From NCBI GenBank assembly GCA_964654015.1, contig CAZZHQ010000133.1, positions 1 through 6,597 of the forward strand: a DNA stretch of 6,597 nt, given 5' to 3'. Made by a program: the position numbers and the translations under genes. Shown here piece by piece: positions 1-6,548 of the stretch (positions within the stretch are counted from its first letter, which is position 1; each line of letters starts with the position of its first letter). The notes under the pieces were generated by a model. The model saw only the letters and a program-made list of their open reading frames with translations, was not told the origin of the DNA and made no database searches. This stretch comes from JAUUZT01 sp964654015 (lineage in GTDB: Bacteria; Chloroflexota; Dehalococcoidia; GIF9; AB-539-J10).

Positions 1-45
1 GCGGTCTTTGAGCAAAGATACTATGCGGGTCTAGTGGCAGCATGA
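1..45 (+). CDS. Possible C-terminal end of a gene entering from the left (partial)
   Basis: The first plus-strand frame reads 14 sense codons (AVFEQRYYAGLVAA) and then TGA at 43-45. The composition is protein-like and the frame is open from the window edge, so this may be the tail of a gene starting outside the window. Fourteen codons are far too few to identify a family, and an open stretch of this length occurs easily by chance. The other two plus frames hit stops within the first 35 bases. I list it only as a possibility. Confidence 0.2.
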   Translation, partial: AVFEQRYYAGLVAA

Positions 46-373
46 GAGGTTTCGTGTCCGTTATTGACATCCGACGTCAGCCAAACCTAACAAATTAACC
101 TTCACGCACGAAGTACACTTGGTATAAGTCTAAAGATTGCTGATTGGGCCAACACTGGTGATGTTGATTGTGTGAGAATCTGCCATCGCTTAAGCTGTTT
201 CGAGGGTGGTTCGTTAACTAAGTATATAATATTCTTAGGTTATATTGAAATTGCATGTAAACAGTATTTCAGTGTATCTGGATATGCTTTGCTTGCTGCT
301 GATTGGGTAGGTAAGTGCCACAAGCCTACTTCTCTTGACAAAAGGCCACAGCAGGATTAGAGTTTCCAATACC
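46..373. other. Non-coding stretch upstream of the truncated gene at 374
   Basis: I see no convincing gene here. The short open frames lack ribosome binding sites and protein-like composition. The stretch is A+T-rich in the middle and holds a near-palindrome centred on 228 (CTAAG at 218-222 paired with CTTAG at 234-238, with ATAT/ATAT inside). It ends with a candidate promoter, listed separately. An 11-base direct repeat, TGCTGATTGGG, occurs at 138-148 and 297-307; this is probably chance. Confidence 0.5.
335..363 (+). promoter_or_regulatory. Candidate promoter just upstream of the truncated gene at 374
   Basis: A perfect TTGACA -35 box lies at 335-340. It is followed 17 bases later by TAGAGT at 358-363, which matches four of six positions of the -10 consensus. 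The start site would fall near 370, only a few bases before ATG 374. That would give a nearly leaderless message, consistent with no clear Shine-Dalgarno sequence before this ATG. The -10 is weak and the prediction rests on the sequence alone. Confidence 0.35.
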
Positions 374-658
374 ATGAGTAGATTCTTCGTTCCAGCTAAC
401 AAACCAGAAGACTGGAAACCTCTACTTGCCGAACCAAACAAGCACTGGAGAACCGGCTACTCAGCCAAGACCCTCGCTCACTGCTGGCAAGAAGCTGACG
501 ACTTCCCAGTAGAAGTTAGGAAGGTATTTCAAGACTCCAGCATTACAGTATTCAATGATATCGAGATGCTACTGGCTTTTCCTGTATTATGGAACCGCTC
601 GACAATATTCAGTAGTCACTCGCTGAGGTGCCACAGTATAGACTCTTCGCGTCCTTAG
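374..658 (+). pseudogene. Truncated 5' part of a DUF6946-like small protein gene
   Basis: From ATG 374 the frame encodes 70 residues beginning MSRFFVPANKPEDWKPLL, with the segments HWRTGYSAKTLAHCWQEA and IEMLLAFP. I recall these as the N-terminal portion of a bacterial family of unknown function of roughly 200 residues (DUF6946). In intact members I remember the sequence after LLAFP continuing with a PEHKVPLPGG-like motif. Here it changes abruptly at about 583/584 to an unrelated tail that ends at TAA 656-658 and overlaps the 3' end of res on the other strand. I chose ATG 374 over the in-frame ATG 335 because family resemblance starts at MSRFF. At least two thirds of the protein is missing, so it is very probably non-functional. 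No catalytic role is known to me. The family name is from memory; the truncation is inferred from loss of resemblance. Confidence 0.65.
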
Positions 659-3204
659 CATTGGCCACTTCTCGGCGAACTGCGGAATCGGTCAGGTCTA
701 ATACTCGCAACTTGTCTCCAACCCTGGTAATAGCCTCGACGCGACGATAGACTTCAGGGTGAGTCTCAGCGTAGTGGGCTAGCCCCTGAAGTTTTGGTAG
801 TGCATCGCTGAACTGGATTCCGTGGGGGTCTACGATGTCCGCTACGATGATACCATCCGATTGCATTGAAAAGAAAATGAAATCAGGCCTGACAATCTTG
901 ACTTGGTTATTATCTGTATAGGCAACGCCCAGCGAATCCTGACTGGAACGTGATGGGTTTCGATACCATGCCATGAAGCCTTGGCGTTGCATTTCGGCTC
1001 TTAGAACTATTTCCTCCCACGTATTCATCTCGGTAGGAAACATCCCATCCTCGTCGCAAAGCATATGGTATCGGAAGGTAGGCAAGGGCGTTTCGTTGCC
1101 ATCCACCTCAAGCACGGTACTGGGCACTATCAAAGACTTTGGTTTAGCAAGATCAATATCTGCTGGCTCCGTGCTCATACTCTTGATTGAGCGGTATACT
1201 TCTTGCCTCTCATCCGACAATCCTTTGATTGATATGCGATACTTGTCTAACCATGCCTTGGCCATCTTGTCTGCCTCGGCATCGAGAAAGTCCTTTACTT
1301 CTGGCACAAGTCCAAGTGCCGCGATGTCCGCATGAGCTTCCATGAGGGCGTCTTCAAGTGAGTCTGCATGGGTGTTCTGGGCTGCCAGATAATCTGCGTA
1401 TGTGCGTGATATATCCGCACTCAGGTTGCGTGAGGCACGGCGATAGGCGTCCTCGATAACAGCATAGTCTGCGGCTTCCAAAAAGTCGTCGAAGGTCTTA
1501 CTCATGGTCTTCATGTCGGCGGTGAGGCTCTTACCTTCAACCGTTAGAACGGCCTCGCGTGCGGAGTCGATATCACCTGCGTAACGAACTCTGGCTGCAT
1601 CCAGAACCTTGTGCATCTCCAAGTGTGCTATCTTACCCGCATCGGCTAAAAGCCCATCCGAGGCAAGTTCATGGGCAAGTGCAGTCAATCTCTTTACTGG
1701 TTTTACTCCTCGTTGTGGTAAGGATTGGGAGGGCAATGAAAGAAACTTGTCCCATACTGTCTCAGGCACAGAAGGATTCGGCGTCATTTCCTTGGGATTG
1801 ATGAGTACACGACGCCCTATCAACGGTGTATCTCCGTCATCGCCTCCCCTCATGAGTATGTCTGCGACCGCTTCAACGGATTTGGTGTCGAAAAAGGGCA
1901 GCAAGAAATCCACAGAGTTGAGCCGATCATTGCCTGGAATGCGCCGGGCGAGAGGAGTTCGTACCATACGTCCCATCAGCTGTGTGATGTGAGTACGATC
2001 TTTGGCGGGGCGGAAAGAAACCATAACTTCGGCTCTCGGACAATCCCACCCGGTACTGATAGCGTCTTTCGCAACTAGCACGCGCACCCAATTAGAGTCT
2101 TGTACATGCTCTGGCGAGATGTAAGGCACTGGATGACGACCGAAGGTTTGAGTTGTGTGCTCACCAAATACGTGCGCAATGGCATCACTCGTCAGTTCTG
2201 GCCACTGCTGAAAAATCGTGTCGATAGCGCGCCCGATCTCTCCATGATCAGGCTTGTTTGGAACCTGTAAAATCATGAGGGGCTTTACAACATTCGCATC
2301 ATCTTGCTGCTTAGTATAATCAGCCCATGCAGCACTAGATTCCTTGATCTTATCGGTGGCACGTCGTACGAGTACTGTGTCAAACTGGCCCGCCTCATCA
2401 GGGGTATCGAGAATTATCGTGTCTTTCAATAGGCCTGATTCCTGTACTTTGGCAGAGTCCACTACGATGTTTGGGAGAGTACTTCGCCCTTCGGCTCCAG
2501 CCATCGCAGTGTTGAACCTCTCTACCGTGGCTGAAATACCCCAGACCACAGGGATTGCAGGCACAGAGCCTGAGCCGTTGATGAGTCGTTTGACTATGGT
2601 AGATTTATCGTCCTGTATCTCCTTTGATGGCTTCCCCATACCTCGGTGGGCCTCATCAAGCACGAGGTAGAGCGTCAGGGACGAGTCTTCAATGGAATTT
2701 TGTATCGTGTCCCAGATGGTGTGAGAGCGCATGTCTGGACGCATTTCGGGAGATAATACACCTTGGCTTGTATCCCCATTTTCGGTGTCGTGTCCCCGCA
2801 CAAGAAGACTCTTTTTACTCAACTTCTGAGTATTGAGGAAGTACACCTTGCCTACCTCAAGCTTTTCGCGATTGAAGGTGTTTTGCACAACAACGAGATC
2901 AGTATAAGTAAGCCGGTCAGAAGCTTCCATGAGACGAAATCGCGTCTGCTCGTTTAGGGACGGGTCATCACTGAACCAGATCACCACCGCTCCAAGATCA
3001 GGCTCAAAATCAAAATTGTCGTCACCATAAAATAACGCCTCAAATACGGCGGCCGCCATAACCCGTCTTACCAGCACCAGTGGTTGCCGTCAGTGAGAAT
3101 GCATGTTTGTCGCCATCCTCGTGCCAGCGTTTAGCCGCCTTGCGAAGATTGGAGAGAACATCTCGAACTGACTCGTTCTGATAATCTTTTAGTGTAAACT
3201 TCAT
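609..3204 (-). pseudogene. res: Type III restriction enzyme subunit Res, frameshifted in Walker A
   Basis: Res is the ATP-dependent translocase and endonuclease of type III R-M systems. It acts in the cytoplasm only in complex with Mod. Translation should start at ATG 3204 (MKFTLKDYQNESVRDVL), preceded by GGAG at 3216-3213, three bases after the mod stop. Codons 39-47 give the Walker A sequence TATTGAGKT. The frame then breaks: one extra base in CCC 3062-3064 sends reading into GYGGRRI and TGA at 3042-3040, a 54-residue product. Removing one base restores 864 codons. In that corrected numbering I see DEAH at 183-186, SAT at 224-226, STGWDCPRAEV at 383-393, QLMGRMVR at 408-415 and a C-terminal RPDFIFF near 772-778, followed by VADIVDPHG. 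The lysine usual in PD-(D/E)XK nucleases is not seen at that last site. The length is somewhat below the roughly 970 residues of EcoP1I/EcoP15I Res. Everything downstream of the shift is open and conserved-looking, so the mutation is recent or a sequencing error. Re-initiation at 3077 or 3059 would lack Walker A. Confidence 0.9.
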
Positions 3205-3207
3205 CGA

Positions 3208-5391
3208 TTATGCTCCATGGATAACTTTAAAGTTCGAGAGGTACGACTCGTAAAGTCGGATGGCCTTCACCGAGTCGGGTAAGCGGCGTACAATTGCCTG
3301 GAAACGGCGGTCATCGTCGGTCACGATATACGCGATGCGTAGACCTTCGAATTTCTCAACAGCCTTGATAAATTGCGCCGCTTGGTCGAGGTCGGTAAGC
3401 AGACCGTACGTATCGGCTACGTCCCAGCCCGAGTCTGGGAGTACGTCAATGCGACGACCCACGCTGCCAGCACACATCCATAGCAGCGGTGCGATACGTT
3501 TAAAAGACAAGTTATGACTGATAGCCACAGGCGTCTCATAGGTAAGAGTGAAGAACTCAGCATTCTCCTTAAAACCTTCTGACATGGGGAACTCGTCCGT
3601 GAACTTATAGTCACCGTCGATCGCTTTGCCGCTCGGGGTCTTGCCAGTGATCGCGGCTTTTATCCGAGGTTTTGTAATATGCTCACAGATACCCCACTGC
3701 TCCCAGTCAGCATCACCAGGGCGCAGTCCCTGTTTACGTAATGCCGATTGTTCGTCAGCGGCAACCTCATTGTTGGTAACCGAGATGCATTGGCGACGAC
3801 CGTTATCCTGATGGTTTAAACGCATTGCGGCGTGCGCGGTAGTCCCTGATCCAGCGAAAAAGTCGAGCAACAATGCATCTGGCTTATTCATGATGAAGAA
3901 GCGAAGGGTGTCTTCGACCGCATACAAAGACTTGGGATAGGGGAAGTTGCGCCCAGGGATAATTTTTCTAAGAAGGGAGGATCCATGATCCGTTGCGCTA
4001 TGTGCCTTGCTTGCCCACTGTGTTTTAGGTCTACCGCTAACAGCGTCGCTACTCGAATATGCCAACTCAAGACCACCGTATTTGTCTTTTCCTACTACCA
4101 AAAGCTCGCCCGTTGCTAACTTCTCGCGCTGCCCAGTCATAAGATAGTAAAACGTTACTTTTCCCGCCTTCTGATCAATAGAGCCAATCTTAATGTGCTG
4201 GGCGGCCAAGAGCGTACGGAATGCTGTTTGGTTCAACTGCCATCGCCCTTCACTCCCATCCTGCCTGATGGGCCAAATTGCGGTGAGCCCTTCAGGAGCA
4301 AGATAATCCTGAGGGTGTTGGCCAAGTGGTAATGGATCACCAGCGCCGACAATCTTGGCCATTTTGATATCTACCAGGATTGGGTAAAACTTCAGGTGGG
4401 ATTCTTCACGGTGTGCTCCTTTGCCGCTGCGTAACAACGATGCCCATCGCATCGTTGGTGGTTTCACGGGTGGTGAGTCACAGACTTCAGCCGCGATCTC
4501 ATCCATGCTTTCTGCTTCCGAATTTGCGATGCAGAGTCCTTGAATCATAGTATTTTGAACCACAGCGGTTCCGAAATACACAAAATATATGTATTCATCC
4601 ACGCGATAGAACTCCTTACCACGTGCTGACCCCTTTGGGTTGATTGAGGTACTGATCATCTGAATGCGCTGTCCTGGAAAGGTTTGTTCCAGTAACAGCC
4701 CTAATCGGTGATATTCCTTTTCGTCAATCGTGACGATGAGGACGCTATCCTTAGGATTGAGGAGATCCTTGGCAATAAGGAGTCGCCGCTCGATAAACGC
4801 CAACCACTTGCTATGCCTGTATGCATCTTCCTTGTCTACGTAGTTGTTGTTGTACTTCCAGTCTTTTGCCCCTGAATTATAGGGTGGATCTATGTAGATC
4901 GCATCGAACTTACCGCGGTGCGTATAAGTCAGGGCTTTTAGTACGAGATAATTCTCGCCGTTGATGACCGTGTGGAAAGGCTTGTCGCCTCCACTTTCGA
5001 CCTTACCGGTGCTGACAAGCCCTGGATAGATATAGTCACGGAACTCTGCCACGACGACCAAGTCATCAACGACAATCTCTTGGGTTTCAGGCTCGGTAGC
5101 TCCAAGTAGTTCCAGACGCGCGACTTGTGTGTCTTCGGCTTTTTCAATCTGCTTAACCACCCAAAGTCGCTGGTCGCCTTTATTCTTAGAGCCTCGCGCG
5201 GGCAAAATCCTCACTTTGTCGCCCTTGCGCACCGGTCGCTGTGGTAGCTCCACAGCCTCGGGCCAGTGCCGCTCAAAGTTTAGTCCGAAGGCGCGGCGAG
5301 AAGAGAGCACCTTGAATTCACGTTCCAAGTCGGCACTCAACCGGGGGTCTTTAGCCTTGGCTTGTGCGATCAGATCTGTGAGTCGAGACAT
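3208..5391 (-). CDS. mod: Type III DNA methyltransferase subunit Mod
   Basis: Mod methylates adenine N6 within a short asymmetric site using S-adenosylmethionine, and it supplies DNA recognition to the Mod-Res complex. The 727-residue product is intact. An N-terminal region includes a segment at about 56-97 (RKGDKVRILP ... LWVVKQIE) that looks like a small beta-barrel. It precedes AEFRDYIYPGLV at 115-126, then the catalytic DPPY at 168-171 with YNNNYVD and YRHSKWLAFIERRL after it. The S-adenosylmethionine-binding motif LDFFAGSGTTAHAAMRLN follows at 509-526. The order DPPY then FAGSG places it in the beta class, as for all known type III Mods. The roughly 340 residues between these motifs should hold the target recognition domain, so the recognition site cannot be read from sequence. 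The C-terminal 200 residues (HITKPRIKAA, GFKENAEFF) are typical of the family. It is the first gene of the operon with res. With res broken, it could act as a lone methyltransferase. Confidence 0.96.
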   Translation of the reverse strand: MSRLTDLIAQAKAKDPRLSADLEREFKVLSSRRAFGLNFERHWPEAVELPQRPVRKGDKVRILPARGSKNKGDQRLWVVKQIEKAEDTQVARLELLGATEPETQEIVVDDLVVVAEFRDYIYPGLVSTGKVESGGDKPFHTVINGENYLVLKALTYTHRGKFDAIYIDPPYNSGAKDWKYNNNYVDKEDAYRHSKWLAFIERRLLIAKDLLNPKDSVLIVTIDEKEYHRLGLLLEQTFPGQRIQMISTSINPKGSARGKEFYRVDEYIYFVYFGTAVVQNTMIQGLCIANSEAESMDEIAAEVCDSPPVKPPTMRWASLLRSGKGAHREESHLKFYPILVDIKMAKIVGAGDPLPLGQHPQDYLAPEGLTAIWPIRQDGSEGRWQLNQTAFRTLLAAQHIKIGSIDQKAGKVTFYYLMTGQREKLATGELLVVGKDKYGGLELAYSSSDAVSGRPKTQWASKAHSATDHGSSLLRKIIPGRNFPYPKSLYAVEDTLRFFIMNKPDALLLDFFAGSGTTAHAAMRLNHQDNGRRQCISVTNNEVAADEQSALRKQGLRPGDADWEQWGICEHITKPRIKAAITGKTPSGKAIDGDYKFTDEFPMSEGFKENAEFFTLTYETPVAISHNLSFKRIAPLLWMCAGSVGRRIDVLPDSGWDVADTYGLLTDLDQAAQFIKAVEKFEGLRIAYIVTDDDRRFQAIVRRLPDSVKAIRLYESYLSNFKVIHGA
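3213..3216 (-). promoter_or_regulatory. Ribosome binding site of res, inside the end of mod
   Basis: GGAG reads on the minus strand at 3216-3213, eight bases before ATG 3204, within the last codons of mod. It decides the res start at 3204, well upstream of the longest uninterrupted frame, which begins at 3077. It also indicates that res is translated from the mod transcript, probably coupled to termination of mod translation at 3210-3208. Confidence 0.7.
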
Positions 5392-5394
5392 GTA

Positions 5395-5400
5395 CCTCCC
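5395..5400 (-). promoter_or_regulatory. Ribosome binding site of mod, unusually close to the start
   Basis: GGGAGG at 5400-5395 ends only three bases before ATG 5391, shorter than the usual five to nine. No other in-frame ATG exists until Met245, and the residues after Met1 (MSRLTDLIAQAKAKDPRL) match the N-terminus I recall for this Mod family, so 5391 remains the best start. The same bases contain an out-of-frame ATG at 5402-5400, which opens a frame of only ten codons. The tight spacing may keep translation of mod modest. Confidence 0.6.
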
Positions 5401-5420
5401 ATGGTTTGATTGGAAACCCG

Positions 5421-5440
5421 TTAAAAAGAAGTCCTTTTAA
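5421..5440. repeat. Imperfect A/T-rich palindrome in the mod leader
   Basis: The 20 bases from 5421 to 5440 begin TTAAAA and end TTTTAA, and eight of ten base pairs are complementary around the centre. They lie between the predicted transcription start (about 5442) and the mod ribosome binding site. The element could be a second operator or a weak leader hairpin, or simply a chance A/T palindrome. There is no direct evidence of function. Confidence 0.3.
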
Positions 5441-5448
5441 CTACGCCG

Positions 5449-5477
5449 ATTATACATCTCTTGTTGAATGTCAACAA
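5449..5477 (-). promoter_or_regulatory. Promoter of the mod-res operon
   Basis: On the minus strand a perfect TATAAT -10 box occupies 5454-5449. TTGTTG at 5477-5472 is the -35 at the preferred 17-base spacing. A TTGACA at 5474-5469 matches the consensus fully, but its 14-base spacing is too short for standard sigma-70 use. Transcription would start near 5442, leaving a leader of about 50 bases before mod. The -35 region lies inside a perfect inverted repeat, so binding there would compete directly with RNA polymerase. No second promoter is evident before res. Confidence 0.65.
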
Positions 5478-5479
5478 GA
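5459..5479. repeat. Perfect 9-bp inverted repeat over the mod promoter, probable operator
   Basis: TCTTGTTGA at 5459-5467 and TCAACAAGA at 5471-5479 are exact reverse complements separated by ATG. The 21-bp element covers the -35 box and part of the spacer of the mod promoter. Its size, symmetry and position fit a site for a dimeric helix-turn-helix repressor. It is not followed by a T-run in either direction, so it is not a normal terminator. No regulator gene is present in this window, so the binding protein, if any, is unknown. Confidence 0.55.
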
Positions 5480-5480
5480 C

Positions 5481-5811
5481 CCTACCCTTTAGGAGTGCCT
5501 CAGAGATTCGACTATATACAGATTAAGGTAACAATCTAGCGGTTTGTTGCCTAAACCAGATGTCCCTGGCCTTTCTCGTGACACTACTTGAGGACTAACA
5601 ATTAACTACGTCCGGCATTAGTTCCTGAACTTGACAACGACTCTAAATTAAAAGGTGTTGGTGTTGCAACTATTGAGGCCAGTTCACCATTGCCCAAACA
5701 CAAAATAAGTATATTTTTGTATTACCTGGTACTTACTATTCTAATCCACTTGAAAAGCAAGCTGCATGCAATACAGTGCATTATGCGCTATTTTAAAACC
5801 TGATTTTACGC
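5481..5811. other. Gene-free spacer between the mod promoter and the integrase remnant
   Basis: About 330 A+T-rich bases without a supportable gene. A plus-strand frame from 5606 to 5803 stays open for 65 codons and includes the protein-like run KLKGVGVATIEASSPLPKHK, but it has no usable start or ribosome binding site and matches nothing I recognise. It may be a fragment of a decayed gene or chance. No clear terminator hairpin for the integrase remnant is seen here. Confidence 0.45.
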
Positions 5812-6003
5812 TTACTTTTGAACTTCCAAACCTCTATACAAGTTCAAACTCTTCTCGAGCTTCACCGACCTCGTATACCTCAACACCATATCCAAGCTCT
5901 CCCAACCACCCAACCTCATGATATGCTCAACGTCCAGCTTAGCCCGGTGCAAATTACTCGCAAACGTCCGCCTGACCGTGTGCGGATTACACGTTCCCAT
6001 TGA
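5812..6003 (-). pseudogene. C-terminal remnant of a tyrosine recombinase (phage-type integrase)
   Basis: The 62 residues from Met at 6000 to TAA at 5814-5812 contain the second half of a tyrosine recombinase catalytic domain. HTVRRTFASNL (residues 7-17) supplies the HxxR motif, and LGGWESLDMVLRYTRS (30-45) supplies the Trp of the usual His/Trp position and, nine residues later, the nucleophile Tyr42. The first catalytic arginine, the beta-hairpin lysine and the entire DNA-binding arm domain are missing. An in-frame TAA at 6009-6007 closes the frame just upstream, so this is a truncated remnant without activity on its own. Intact members usually run to about 250-400 residues. The tail after Tyr (SVKLEKSLNLYRGL) resembles recombinases I associate with Chloroflexota. 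It points the same way as mod-res and lies about 330 bases upstream of the mod promoter, suggesting that the operon arrived in, or was joined to, a mobile island that has since decayed. Confidence 0.85.
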
Positions 6004-6141
6004 GGTTTACTGAATAAAGTGGTGGCCTATCCGCTGTGAAATCATCTATGATGCTGCACCAATGGTATCAGAAACCTTATTGTCAATTGTGCACTTTCAC
6101 AGGGAAAATGGGAAAGGGTTCTTTGTCGGCCTCATCTCTTA

Positions 6142-6173
6142 GCCTCCGCTCCTTTGAAGGAGAGGAGGGAGGC
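6142..6173. repeat. REP-like hairpin element
   Basis: GCCTCC at 6142-6147 pairs with GGAGGC at 6168-6173. Inside it, CTCCTT at 6149-6154 pairs with AAGGAG at 6157-6162 around a two-base loop, leaving an unequal internal bulge (one base against five). It is preceded by CCTCATCTCTTA. This general layout (CCTCA...CTCTCC-loop-GGAGAGG) recalls the widespread intergenic REP-type hairpins. An A-run follows on the plus strand and no T-run lies on the 3' side in either orientation, so it is not a standard intrinsic terminator. Multiple genomic copies would be expected if it is a true REP or MITE, but only one lies in this window. Confidence 0.5.
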
Positions 6174-6548
6174 AAAAACCCATTGACCACTACGGAAAAA
6201 TGCCTTATTTTTGATTCTGCAGCGTCTGTTTTGGTAAAGTGGGGGACCCCGGCGGGTTGTCAGGCGTGGACTAACAATCTCAGCTAGTCATTAGAACCTC
6301 GGGCAAGCGAGACTACATCTGCACCACGAACATTACAGCAGCAAGACCTTCAAAGTAAGCACTAAAGCTCATTATGATAAAATAGGGCATGACGATAGCC
6401 ATTACCTTTGGCATTTCAGTTATCCCAGCGATGATATCGAAGGGTTACAAATAGAAAGGGGGCCATGAAAATCTAGGCATTCCAGACGCCAATTTCAAGC
6501 TCTGGTATGATTGACATGATTTCCCCCAAAGGGTTGATTTGCAGCTAT

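Noticed and set aside
138..307. 11-base direct repeat TGCTGATTGGG at 138-148 and 297-307
   Set aside because: Only two copies with no shared flanks and no link to a gene boundary, compatible with chance.
1609..1992. Long plus-strand open frames opposite res and mod
   Set aside because: They are antisense shadows of the conserved minus-strand genes, which have clear family motifs. The shadows have none.
3208..5391. BREX- or DISARM-type defence island
   Set aside because: There is no PglZ, BrxL, DrmA-like or other accessory gene. The Mod and Res motifs and their three-base spacing fit an ordinary type III R-M operon.
5391..5402. Leader peptide from ATG 5402 overlapping the mod start
   Set aside because: It is a ten-codon frame with no ribosome binding site of its own, formed by the GGGAGG region. 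There is nothing to suggest attenuation.
5606..5803. Plus-strand open stretch of 65 codons with protein-like composition
   Set aside because: It has no ATG, GTG or TTG near its 5' end, no ribosome binding site and no recognisable motif. A frame of this length can arise by chance in A+T-rich DNA. It is mentioned in the spacer entry but not called as a gene.
6036..6287. 83-codon plus-strand open frame in the right flank
   Set aside because: It runs straight through the REP-like hairpin, has low-complexity composition (SLSASSLSLRSFEGEEGG) and has no supporting start signal.
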